6,024 nucleotides of DNA from Nitrososphaerota archaeon (GCA_002730325.1 PBZV01000008.1:37553-43576), one strand, 5' to 3'. Counted from the stretch's first letter, positions 1 to 5,470 are shown. Notes: a model not told the origin generated them from the sequence alone. Program-made: numbers and translations.

Positions 1-347
1 CCCCATGTCAAAACTACTTTCTTTTTTTCTGCTAGTTTGACTAGTTTTTCACCATCTTCAGATTTGAATGTCATTGGTTTTTCTACAAACACATGTTTTT
101 TTGCTTCAAGAAATTTCGTTATAATTCCAATATCTGTAAATGTAGATGTTGTAATAATTGCTCCTTCAAATTCTTCAGAACTGAGTAACTTTTCTAATGT
201 ATCGTAATGATTAACAGAATATTTTTCTCCATATTCTTTTGCTTTTGAAGAATCTAAGTCACAAATGGCAGATAATGCGCCTAATTCTGATAAAATTCTA
301 AAATGATTTTCTTTTTCTCTATTAATTCCAATTTGAACAATTTTCAT
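1..347 (-). CDS. Gfo/Idh/MocA-family oxidoreductase, N-terminal part (cut by window edge)
   Basis: Only the first 115 codons are present; the gene continues past the left edge. They form the Rossmann half of a Gfo/Idh/MocA oxidoreductase, a family that oxidises or reduces sugars, inositols and related compounds with NAD(P). The family signature EKP is at residues 89-91 in the context HVFVEKPMT, preceded by the usual beta-strand and helix order and an acidic strand end (CDLD, 29-32). The N-terminal fingerprint is odd: after MKIVQIG the expected GxGxxG reads GINREK (7-12), although the downstream NH (14-15) is kept. Codons are intact and no frameshift is apparent. The ATG abuts the TAA of the aminotransferase gene (TAAATG), so translation is probably coupled to it. 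The family is confident; the substrate is unknown because the C-terminal domain is missing. Confidence 0.85.
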   Translation of the reverse strand, partial: MKIVQIGINREKENHFRILSELGALSAICDLDSSKAKEYGEKYSVNHYDTLEKLLSSEEFEGAIITTSTFTDIGIITKFLEAKKHVFVEKPMTFKSEDGEKLVKLAEKKKVVLTW

Positions 348-1265
348 TTAGTACACCGATGTTAACCAATGAGAATAATCGTCATTTTTGTTCATTACTA
401 TATCTGAATACTCTTGCATCATTTTCTTTGTAATGTCTCCAGGTTTTCCATTACCAATCTTTTTTGAATCCATTGAAATAATCGGGGTTATTTCAGCTGC
501 AGTTCCTGTAAGAAAAATCTCATCAGAAATTATCAATTCACTTCTTGTAATGTCTCTTTCAAGAAAATCAATATCTAAATCATTTGCGATTTTAATTATT
601 GCGTCACGAGTAATTCCCTCAAGTGCAGATGATGCTAATGTTGGTGTTGCTAATTTACCATCTCTCACAATGAAAATATTTTCTCCTGGTGCCTCGCTGA
701 CATTTCCATTATGATCAAGTAAAATTGCTTCATCTACACCGTTTCTTTTTGCTTCTTGAGTAGCTATGATGGAATTAAGATAATTCCCACCCATTTTTGC
801 TTGTGGCGGAGTAGACATATCTGAGAATTTTCTCCATGATACAACTCCTGCAGAAATCCCATTTTTGTTAAACAGATCTCCGAAAGGAAATGTAAAGATT
901 GCAACATTTGTTGGGGCTTTTTCAGTTACATGTAGATTAATCCCATAATCTCCTACAAAATAAAATGGTCTAATGTAGCATGATTTTTTAATTTTATTTT
1001 TTTTACAAATCCCCGTAATTGCATCAATAATTTCTTTATCTGAATAGTTAAGCGAAATATTGTAGTATTGTCCTGATCTTCTAAACCTCTTTACATGCTC
1101 ATCTAATCTAAAAACATTGAGATTTTTTCCATTCCAATATGCTCTAATTCCTTCAAAAATTGATGTTCCATAATGAATTGCATGTGTAGTAATTGGAACT
1201 TGTGCTTTTTCAGTTAGAATGTATTTTTTATCAAACCAAACATATTTTGAAAGTGGAAGTTTCAT
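348..1265 (-). CDS. ilvE: Branched-chain amino acid aminotransferase (class IV, PLP)
   Basis: A cytosolic PLP enzyme that transfers the amino group between glutamate and the 2-oxo acids of leucine, isoleucine and valine. The 305-residue length is normal for IlvE. Numbered from the ATG, the protein shows THAIHYGTSIFEGIRAY near 27-43, the Schiff-base lysine K157 in AKMGGNYLNS, E191 in SEAPGENIF for the PLP ring nitrogen, the phosphate-binding stretch LEGITRDAI and the late GTAAEITP motif. All closely match E. coli IlvE and argue against D-amino acid transaminase or aminodeoxychorismate lyase. I chose ATG at 1265; a TTG two codons upstream (1271) is possible but adds only M-P. The gene lies 34 nt after the nucleotidyltransferase stop and its own stop touches the next ATG, so the three genes may share a transcript. 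Confidence 0.93.
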   Translation of the reverse strand: MKLPLSKYVWFDKKYILTEKAQVPITTHAIHYGTSIFEGIRAYWNGKNLNVFRLDEHVKRFRRSGQYYNISLNYSDKEIIDAITGICKKNKIKKSCYIRPFYFVGDYGINLHVTEKAPTNVAIFTFPFGDLFNKNGISAGVVSWRKFSDMSTPPQAKMGGNYLNSIIATQEAKRNGVDEAILLDHNGNVSEAPGENIFIVRDGKLATPTLASSALEGITRDAIIKIANDLDIDFLERDITRSELIISDEIFLTGTAAEITPIISMDSKKIGNGKPGDITKKMMQEYSDIVMNKNDDYSHWLTSVY

Positions 1266-1299
1266 AGGCAAATTTTATTGCATGTGTATTAATCTCTAT

Positions 1300-1902
1300 T
1301 TATTTTGAATATCCTTCTTTAGGAAATTTCATTCCTGCAATTCTTGTGGTTTGATCTTCCATCTTTGCAAATTTTTCTACTGTTTCCCATTCATCTTCGA
1401 TTATTTTTACTATACTTTCTGGAACATCATCTTTCCATGATGATTTTCCCCCAAGTGCTTCATCGTACAATTTTTCTTTTACTGATGATGCAGAAAGTAA
1501 CTTCCTTTCACCAATTTTTGGGTTTAATCTGTATATTTTTAACATATATCCTTCAGTTTTGTCCCCTGTATATGAAAAATAATCTCCTTCTACTCCGTTA
1601 AGAATTTGTTTCCTTAATTTCCAAGATCTTCTTCTTACTAATGGGGGCAAATATTTTTTGAATGGTGCAAAAAATGCATAATCATCAGTAATTTGGACTG
1701 AATCTCCAAAAACAGATTCTAACATTTTTTTCCTTGATTCAAAATTAAATGGAAAACTCTTACTGTTGACTTCTCTATCATCATATTTGAAAACTACTGG
1801 CATAACCTTAACAATATCAGCTTCCTTTTTCAGATCTGAAATTATTTCTATGTGAGCTTTCGTCACTGGATTAAGATGTGCAAGATATAGTGCTGTAATC
1901 AA
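1300..1902 (-). CDS. HIGH-superfamily nucleotidyltransferase (NMN/pantetheine-phosphate adenylyltransferase-like)
   Basis: A 200-residue protein of the HIGH nucleotidyltransferase superfamily, whose members join a nucleotide from ATP or CTP to a phosphorylated acceptor. Residues 9-17 (HLNPVTKAH) match the ATP-binding loop normally written PxHxGH: P12, T14 and the catalytic-type H17 are present, while glycine is replaced by A16. Eukaryotic NMN adenylyltransferases have a similar PITNMH. The second phosphate-binding motif is LSASSVKE (136-143), comparable to ISSSxVR/K, followed by a DDVPESIVKII segment common after this motif. The start is forced: an in-frame TAG directly precedes TTG at 1902, there is no ATG before residue 34, and a later start would delete the active-site loop. 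Candidate substrates are NMN, a pantetheine phosphate or another acceptor; the sequence does not decide. Confidence 0.75.
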   Translation of the reverse strand: MITALYLAHLNPVTKAHIEIISDLKKEADIVKVMPVVFKYDDREVNSKSFPFNFESRKKMLESVFGDSVQITDDYAFFAPFKKYLPPLVRRRSWKLRKQILNGVEGDYFSYTGDKTEGYMLKIYRLNPKIGERKLLSASSVKEKLYDEALGGKSSWKDDVPESIVKIIEDEWETVEKFAKMEDQTTRIAGMKFPKEGYSK

Positions 1903-1922
1903 CTAGAATAACTAAATAATTC

Positions 1923-1967
1923 TCATATTTCAATGATTGACTTTTTCAAAAATTATTATTTATTTAG
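1923..1967 (-). promoter_or_regulatory. Possible promoter elements of the nucleotidyltransferase gene
   Basis: Two TATA-like stretches lie on the minus strand in the 70-bp gap before the TTG start. CTAAATAAATAATAA (1967-1953) would give a leader of roughly 30 nt. AAATATGA (1930-1923) is about 25 nt before the TTG and would give a leaderless mRNA. No Shine-Dalgarno sequence is evident. The DNA is so AT-rich that either match could be chance. Confidence 0.3.
1948..1952 (-). terminator. Oligo-T tract after the ferredoxin-NADP reductase gene
   Basis: On the minus strand a run of five T follows the TAA of the reductase gene by about 20 nt. Short U tracts without a hairpin are a usual form of archaeal intrinsic termination. 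The call is weak because such runs are frequent here. Confidence 0.35.
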
Positions 1968-1972
1968 AACTT

Positions 1973-2818
1973 TTATCCGTATGACTCGTATTTGACTTCA
2001 AAACTTCCATCTTCACGTTTGTCATGTTCTGTAACGAATCCTTTTGGATTCAAAAAGTCCATAACTCCATCAATTGTTCCTTGCCATCCACAAACATAGA
2101 AGATTGTATTTTCTTTGGTAATTTTTTCTTCAATTAATTCTTCTAATGGTGACATTCCTCCATCTCTTGGTCTTAGGAATGTCTCAACTCTTCCAATTTG
2201 ACCTGCCCATGATCTGTTAAACCATTCTTGAGGTCTACTGATTGCAGCTCTATATTTGAAATTCCATTTGTCTTTCCCTTTTGCAATACTCTCATTTTCA
2301 AGATCAGTTAGCAAATCTTTGTAACTTAACTCGTCAATGTAACTGGCACCATGTAAAACGATAATCTCTCTCGTATCTCCGGAATCATGAAAATGCTGTG
2401 CAAAACTGACAAATGGTGCAAGACCTGTACCTCCTCCAATACAGATAATTCGTCTGTTATCTTTTTTCCCATTTGGATATTCTTCATTAATTAATAGTGC
2501 CCTACCTGTTGGTTTTAGCCAAAGAATCTCGTCTCCTTCTTTTGCATTGAATAATTGAGTAGTTAATCTTCCTGGAAGTGGTTTTCTAACCCACCTGATT
2601 ACAAGTTCAATGTAATCTCTATTTTCTGGATGAGATGCAATAGAATACGCACGTCTTACAATTTTTCCATCTTCAGCAGGATTTGGTAATCCTAATGTGA
2701 TAAACTGACCTGCCTTGTATTCTGGAACTGGTCCATCATTTGGAACCATTCTAATAATTACAAGATCCTCTTTAAGTAATTGAACATACGTGATGGTTCC
2801 CTTATTGTCTACTACCAT
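1973..2818 (-). CDS. Ferredoxin-NADP reductase-type FAD/NAD(P)-binding oxidoreductase
   Basis: A 281-residue soluble flavoprotein of the plant/bacterial-type ferredoxin-NADP+ reductase superfamily, expected to move electrons between ferredoxin or flavodoxin and NADP(H). The N-terminal FAD barrel (about 5-110) holds R56-A-Y-S59, the RxYS isoalloxazine-binding motif, and PGRLTTQLF (82-90). The C-terminal nucleotide domain starts with IGGGTGLAP (127-135) and carries YVCGWQGTIDGVM (241-253), the usual C-G pair near the nicotinamide. The tail ends in an aromatic-containing VKYESYG, resembling bacterial Fpr proteins, where the last residues stack near the flavin. No iron-sulfur ligand cluster is fused to it, so it is not a phthalate dioxygenase reductase type. 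ATG at 2818 follows a TATA box at a suitable distance. The family is secure; the physiological partner is inferred. Confidence 0.88.
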   Translation of the reverse strand: MVVDNKGTITYVQLLKEDLVIIRMVPNDGPVPEYKAGQFITLGLPNPAEDGKIVRRAYSIASHPENRDYIELVIRWVRKPLPGRLTTQLFNAKEGDEILWLKPTGRALLINEEYPNGKKDNRRIICIGGGTGLAPFVSFAQHFHDSGDTREIIVLHGASYIDELSYKDLLTDLENESIAKGKDKWNFKYRAAISRPQEWFNRSWAGQIGRVETFLRPRDGGMSPLEELIEEKITKENTIFYVCGWQGTIDGVMDFLNPKGFVTEHDKREDGSFEVKYESYG

Positions 2819-2843
2819 AACGATTGAATCAAGATTATCAAGG

Positions 2844-2854
2844 TTAAATATATT
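2844..2854 (-). promoter_or_regulatory. TATA box for the ferredoxin-NADP reductase gene
   Basis: The minus strand reads AATATATTTAA, centred about 31 nt before the ATG at 2818, which places the transcript start a few bases upstream of the start codon. It is one half of a divergent region (2819-2939) shared with the tRNA gene. Confidence 0.5.
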
Positions 2855-2909
2855 GTGTTAACTTAAAACTATATTTCATTTAAACCGCTAAACGTTAATA
2901 ACCAATTTG

Positions 2910-2920
2910 AAAAATATTAT
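2910..2920 (+). promoter_or_regulatory. TATA box for the tRNA-Ala gene
   Basis: AAAAATATTAT is centred about 25 nt before the mature tRNA 5' end at 2940, which fits archaeal TATA spacing with little or no 5' leader on the precursor. Confidence 0.45.
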
Positions 2921-2939
2921 TCAATCAGATTTCTGATAT

Positions 2940-3013
2940 GGGCCGGTCGTCTAGTCTGGTAGGATAGGTGCATGGCATGCATCGGATCAAGGGTTCAAAT
3001 CCCTTCCGGTCCA
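2940..3013 (+). tRNA. tRNA-Ala (anticodon GGC)
   Basis: A complete 74-nt, intron-less cloverleaf. The acceptor stem pairs 2940-2946 with 3006-3012 and contains the G3:U70 wobble that identifies alanine tRNA, with discriminator A at 3013. The D arm (2949-2965) has A14, G18-G19 and A21 in its loop, and its stem has G:U pairs at both ends. The anticodon stem is 2967-2971 with 2979-2983, and the loop ATGGCAT places anticodon GGC at 2974-2976. The A32-U38 loop pair is characteristic of alanine GGC tRNAs. The T arm is AAGGG/CCCTT around TTCAAAT. No CCA is encoded (CTC follows), so it must be added after transcription. It reads GCC and GCU codons. Confidence 0.96.
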
Positions 3014-3014
3014 C

Positions 3015-3551
3015 TCATCTTTTTAATTTCGATACTAGTTTTTTAATTTCATGATCTTTTTCTTTGGAAATCTCAATCACTGCCTCATCTGAAATCTTGA
3101 TATCTAGATCAATTATTGCCTTGAGCGCACTTTTTTTTACTTCTAAATTTGAATCCAAAAGTGATTGAATAAAAATTTCTTTTGCTTCAAAAGCTTTTAG
3201 AAATCCTAATGATCCAATTGCACATGATCTTACACTTGAACGTTCATCTTTTACAAGTTTGATAATTTCTGCAATGGCAGATTTCTCATTTCTATTTGCT
3301 AATATCAGTGATGTAAAACCTCTAATGTTTTTACTTGCAGAGTTCAAATTTTTAATTAAAAAATTTGATATTTCATTTTCATTTAATACTAATGAACTAA
3401 ATGCTTCCCCTCTAACCTGAATATCATTATCATCTAATTTCACAATTATTTTTTCTAAAATTTTTGGGTCATCAATTTTCACCAAAGTCTCCAAAATCTT
3501 GATCTTTTCTTTACTGCTCCCTGATTCTAAAATTTTTGAAATATTCTCCAA
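3015..3551 (-). CDS. HEAT-repeat protein, function unknown
   Basis: A 178-residue, all-helical, soluble protein built from HEAT/PBS-lyase-type repeats. Four units align by a xVRxxAxxxL-like element at R47 (DIQVRGEAFSSL), R77 (KNIRGFTSLIL), R108 (SSVRSCAIGSL) and K139 (LEVKKSALKAI), spaced 30-31 residues apart, with a capping helix pair at each end. Such solenoids usually bind proteins or nucleic acids; nothing points to phycobilin lyase activity or to a specific partner. There is no signal peptide or membrane segment. The start is TTG at 3551; upstream in frame no ATG or GTG occurs before a stop near 3597, and the only Met in the protein is the initiator. The TGA lies 1 nt from the tRNA 3' end on the opposite strand. 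Confidence 0.75.
   Translation of the reverse strand: MENISKILESGSSKEKIKILETLVKIDDPKILEKIIVKLDDNDIQVRGEAFSSLVLNENEISNFLIKNLNSASKNIRGFTSLILANRNEKSAIAEIIKLVKDERSSVRSCAIGSLGFLKAFEAKEIFIQSLLDSNLEVKKSALKAIIDLDIKISDEAVIEISKEKDHEIKKLVSKLKR
3020..3024 (+). terminator. Oligo-T terminator of tRNA-Ala
   Basis: Five T begin 7 nt after the tRNA 3' end and would give a short U-tailed precursor. The tract lies inside the last codons of the convergent HEAT-repeat gene, where it encodes the final basic residues (KR) on the minus strand. Confidence 0.5.
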
Positions 3552-3610
3552 GTTCTTATCATTTTCTTCAATTCTAGTTAATAACGGTTAAAATTTTTCA
3601 ATTTTGTTTT

Positions 3611-3622
3611 GTAAAATTTAAA
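3611..3622 (-). promoter_or_regulatory. Possible TATA box for the HEAT-repeat gene
   Basis: The minus strand reads TTTAAATTTTAC, about 65 nt before the TTG start, implying a leader of about 40 nt. A nearer AT-rich stretch around 3585-3597 is an alternative. It shares the 115-bp divergent spacer 3552-3666 with alba. Confidence 0.3.
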
Positions 3623-3635
3623 AAAACTCTTCTAG

Positions 3636-3645
3636 CTTTAAATTA
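3636..3645 (+). promoter_or_regulatory. TATA box for alba
   Basis: CTTTAAATTA is centred about 26 nt before the ATG at 3667, so transcription should begin at or next to the start codon and give a leaderless mRNA. No Shine-Dalgarno sequence lies before the ATG. Confidence 0.55.
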
Positions 3646-3666
3646 TCCTTAAATACATAAACTTCC

Positions 3667-3951
3667 ATGTCAACCGAAACAAGAGACACCGTATTCATTG
3701 GTAAGAAACCCTTGATGGCATATGTTACATCAACGCTAATTCAATTAGCAAACTTACCAACCGTCAACATCAAAGCTAGAGGCATGAGCATAGGTCGTGC
3801 TGTAGATGTAGCTCAAATCATTGCAAGAAAAACAGAAAATGCAGGATACACTATCGGAGATATTACAATTGGCTCAGAATCTTTGGAGTCACAAGACGGA
3901 AGAACTAGAAATGTTTCAACAATAGAAATACAAGTAAAGAGAAATAATTAG
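3667..3951 (+). CDS. alba: DNA/RNA-binding chromatin protein Alba
   Basis: A 94-residue Alba (Sac10b) protein, which forms dimers that coat DNA and RNA and helps organise archaeal chromatin. The sequence follows Sulfolobus Alba throughout: FIGKKPLMAYV (10-20) carries the K13-K14 pair equivalent to the DNA-binding, acetylatable lysines of Sso10b. Next come IKARGMSIGRAVDVAQII (34-51, loop plus helix), GDITIGSESLESQDGRTRNVSTIEIQVKR, and the C-terminal strand with the near-invariant DGR and VSTIEI. The length is typical of the family. It has more C-ending codons than its neighbours (for example AAC ATC AAA GCT), consistent with high expression. It stands alone with its own leaderless promoter and converges on the lyase gene. 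Confidence 0.96.
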   Translation: MSTETRDTVFIGKKPLMAYVTSTLIQLANLPTVNIKARGMSIGRAVDVAQIIARKTENAGYTIGDITIGSESLESQDGRTRNVSTIEIQVKRNN

Positions 3952-3958
3952 ACGATCT

Positions 3959-4840
3959 TTACTTCAAATTCTTTCTTTTCCTTTTTGAAAATTCATACTT
4001 CCTCTCCATACTTCTAAATTTTGAAAGTTCAACCAAATCATTAAACTGATCAAAATTCACTACTTTTTGTTTATACTTTGTTGTATTTCCTGATTTTTTT
4101 AATTCTTTTAGAATATTCATAGTTGCAAATGTATTAGCATACAATACGGATAATGGATAAAGAATTATTTTGAATCCGATTTTATTTAAAACGTCAGCTG
4201 AATTCAATGGTGTAGCTCCACCTTCAATCATATTTGCAACTAATGGTGCATTGATTTCCTTTCCAATTCTTTTCATTTCATCCAATGATCTTGGTGCTTC
4301 TACAAATACTGCATCTGCACCAGTTTTTTTATTTTGTTTCCCTCTTTCAATTGCAGCATCTAATCCTTCTGTAGCTCTTGCATCTGTTCTTGCAACAATT
4401 ATGAAGTTTTTATTTTCTCGTGCATCTATTGCAGCTGATAATTTCTCGGTGTATTCTTCCTGTGGAATAACTTCTTTTCCTTGCATATGCCCGCATCTTT
4501 TAGGCCATCTTTGATCTTCTAGAAAAATTCCTGAAGCTCCTGCTGCTTCTAATTCCTTTACTAATTTCCATACGCTTAATGCATTCCCATATCCCGTGTC
4601 TGAATCTACAATAACTGGAACTGATACTGATCTGCAAATACGTCTAGCATTGTCTACCGTTTCTGTTGCTCCAATAAACCCATAGTCCGGCATTCCAAAC
4701 AAAGTTGCAGATGTCCCATAACCTGTTTGGAACATTGCATCAAACCCTACTTTTTGAGCAATCTTTGCTCCTAATGCATCATATACACCTGGAATGACAA
4801 GAGGTTTTTTTGATTTTAACATAGATTTCAAATTTTTCAT
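3959..4840 (-). CDS. PEP mutase/isocitrate lyase superfamily enzyme (2-methylisocitrate lyase-like), substrate unassigned
   Basis: A 293-residue cytosolic TIM-barrel enzyme that makes or breaks a C-C bond (or rearranges C-P) next to an enolate of a 2-oxo or dicarboxylic acid, using Mg2+. Landmarks are PGVYDALGAKIAQ (17-29), VDSDTGYGN (78-86) with metal-site acids D79 and D81, FLEDQ (106-110), the lyase loop KRCGH (114-118) with C116 as likely general acid/base, ARTDA (150-154) and NMIEGGATP (203-211). KRCGH is the form in 2-methylisocitrate and dimethylmalate lyases and argues against a plain PEP mutase. The region equivalent to the SGG of PrpB reads TGYG (39-42), so the substrate pocket may differ. 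There is no methylcitrate synthase or dehydratase beside it. The last residues, SKRKRKNLK, are an unusual basic tail. A leaderless promoter precedes ATG 4840. Confidence 0.85.
   Translation of the reverse strand: MKNLKSMLKSKKPLVIPGVYDALGAKIAQKVGFDAMFQTGYGTSATLFGMPDYGFIGATETVDNARRICRSVSVPVIVDSDTGYGNALSVWKLVKELEAAGASGIFLEDQRWPKRCGHMQGKEVIPQEEYTEKLSAAIDARENKNFIIVARTDARATEGLDAAIERGKQNKKTGADAVFVEAPRSLDEMKRIGKEINAPLVANMIEGGATPLNSADVLNKIGFKIILYPLSVLYANTFATMNILKELKKSGNTTKYKQKVVNFDQFNDLVELSKFRSMERKYEFSKRKRKNLK
3969..3986 (+). terminator. Pyrimidine/T-rich terminator of alba
   Basis: An uninterrupted 18-nt pyrimidine tract with T runs of 3, 4 and 5 begins 17 nt after the alba stop codon. Such U-rich tails are typical archaeal intrinsic terminators. 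On the other strand the same bases encode the KRKRK tail of the lyase-like enzyme. Confidence 0.5.
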
Positions 4841-4859
4841 AATTGTATTCTGAATTTGA

Positions 4860-4869
4860 ATTATTTATG
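4860..4869 (-). promoter_or_regulatory. TATA box for the lyase-like gene
   Basis: The minus strand reads CATAAATAAT, centred about 25 nt before the ATG at 4840, which predicts a leaderless transcript separate from the upstream PadR gene. Confidence 0.5.
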
Positions 4870-4889
4870 ATTTTAATTAAAATTTGTAT

Positions 4890-4926
4890 ATGTCATAAAA
4901 ACATTTTTTCTAAATCTAATTGACAT
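4890..4926 (-). repeat. Inverted repeat ATGTCA...TGACAT between the PadR and lyase-like genes
   Basis: Two perfect 6-bp arms, ATGTCA at 4890-4895 and TGACAT at 4921-4926, are separated by 25 nt that include an A5/T6 stretch. The element begins just after the PadR stop and ends upstream of the lyase-like TATA box. It may be a weak terminator-like structure for the PadR mRNA or a spaced regulator site; the arms are short enough for chance. Confidence 0.35.
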
Positions 4927-4929
4927 TCT

Positions 4930-5439
4930 TTAATCGATCTTTATTTTTTTCCCATTTTTATCCAGATCTTTTTCTTGAATCTTTTTCAATTCTAATTCTA
5001 AAAAATCTCTGTATTTTTTTGTCTCTTCTTCTGTCATGTTAGCAAAATTTGAACTTAGAATAGACCCCATTGCCGAAATTTTTTCTAGCATATCCATCAC
5101 AACAAACCTTCCAACATTTCCAAGTCTAAACAAAACATCTAGTTGTTTTTTTACAATATCATTCACTTTGTCTACATCTTGTGCAGTTTCTACCCCTTGT
5201 TTCGTTATCTGGTATCTGCCATCTACTGCTTCATCAATTAATCCTTCATCAAGTAACCTTCCTAATAATGGATAGATTAATCCTGGAGATGGTTTCCAAA
5301 TCCCATTACTTTGTTCAACTGCATAATTGATAATCTCTTTACCTGTATACGGTTTTTCTTTCAATAATTCTAAAATGAAATACCTTGAAAATCCTCTAGG
5401 AATTGAACTTCCTACTCTTTGAAACCACTCAGAAATCAT
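4930..5439 (-). CDS. PadR-family winged-helix transcriptional regulator
   Basis: A 169-residue DNA-binding regulator. Residues 14-84 form the PadR winged helix-turn-helix: PRGFSRYFILELLKEKPYTGKEI (14-36), the recognition helix region SPGLIYPLLGRLLDEGLI (51-68) with the family's typical PxxxYPxLxxLxxxGL pattern, and the wing GRYQITKQG (74-82). The remaining half (85-169) is predicted helical, with a hydrophobic stretch LFRLGNVGRFVVMDMLEKI (103-121) and a charged final helix, as expected for a dimerisation arm. No cofactor or metal motif is visible, so the signal is unknown. The ATG at 5439 sits about 26 nt from a TATA box, with a palindrome in between that suggests autorepression. The gene is divergent from sdhA, 94 bp away, making sdhA a possible target. 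Confidence 0.87.
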   Translation of the reverse strand: MISEWFQRVGSSIPRGFSRYFILELLKEKPYTGKEIINYAVEQSNGIWKPSPGLIYPLLGRLLDEGLIDEAVDGRYQITKQGVETAQDVDKVNDIVKKQLDVLFRLGNVGRFVVMDMLEKISAMGSILSSNFANMTEEETKKYRDFLELELKKIQEKDLDKNGKKIKID

Positions 5440-5447
5440 TACTATGA

Positions 5448-5463
5448 ATATCGCTAGTGATAT
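5448..5463. promoter_or_regulatory. Imperfect palindrome, candidate PadR operator
   Basis: ATATCGCTAGTGATAT is a 16-bp inverted repeat centred on CTAG, with only the pair at positions 6/11 mismatched. It lies 9-24 nt upstream of the PadR ATG and touches the inner edge of its TATA box, so a bound dimer would block transcription initiation. Assignment to PadR is by position and symmetry only. Confidence 0.5.
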
Positions 5464-5470
5464 ATTTTAA
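5461..5470 (-). promoter_or_regulatory. TATA box for the PadR gene
   Basis: The minus strand reads TTAAAATATA, centred about 26 nt before the ATG at 5439, so the mRNA is probably leaderless. It overlaps the outer bases of the candidate operator. Confidence 0.5.

Noticed and set aside
388..714. Plus-strand open frame of 108 codons
   Set aside because: It lies wholly antisense to the well-conserved ilvE gene, matches no family I recognise and has no promoter of its own.
1266..1271. TTG start two codons upstream for ilvE
   Set aside because: It adds only Met-Pro; the ATG at 1265 is the more likely start and gives the usual length.
1344..1601. Plus-strand open frame of 85 codons, hydrophobic
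   Set aside because: It is antisense to the nucleotidyltransferase gene; its hydrophobicity comes from reading lysine/glutamate-rich AT-biased DNA backwards.
2819..2939. Possible small gene or RNA between the reductase gene and the tRNA
   Set aside because: I found no convincing short frame or stable structure; the 121 bp are accounted for by two divergent TATA boxes.
2940..3013. Possible tRNA intron near the anticodon
   Set aside because: The gene folds as a complete 74-nt cloverleaf with a normal 7-nt anticodon loop, leaving no extra sequence.
4170..4514. Plus-strand open frame of 114 codons
   Set aside because: It is a shadow of the lyase-like gene, whose catalytic motifs are all in the minus-strand frame.
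5036..5275. Plus-strand open frame of 79 codons
   Set aside because: It is antisense to the PadR winged-helix domain, with no recognisable motif.
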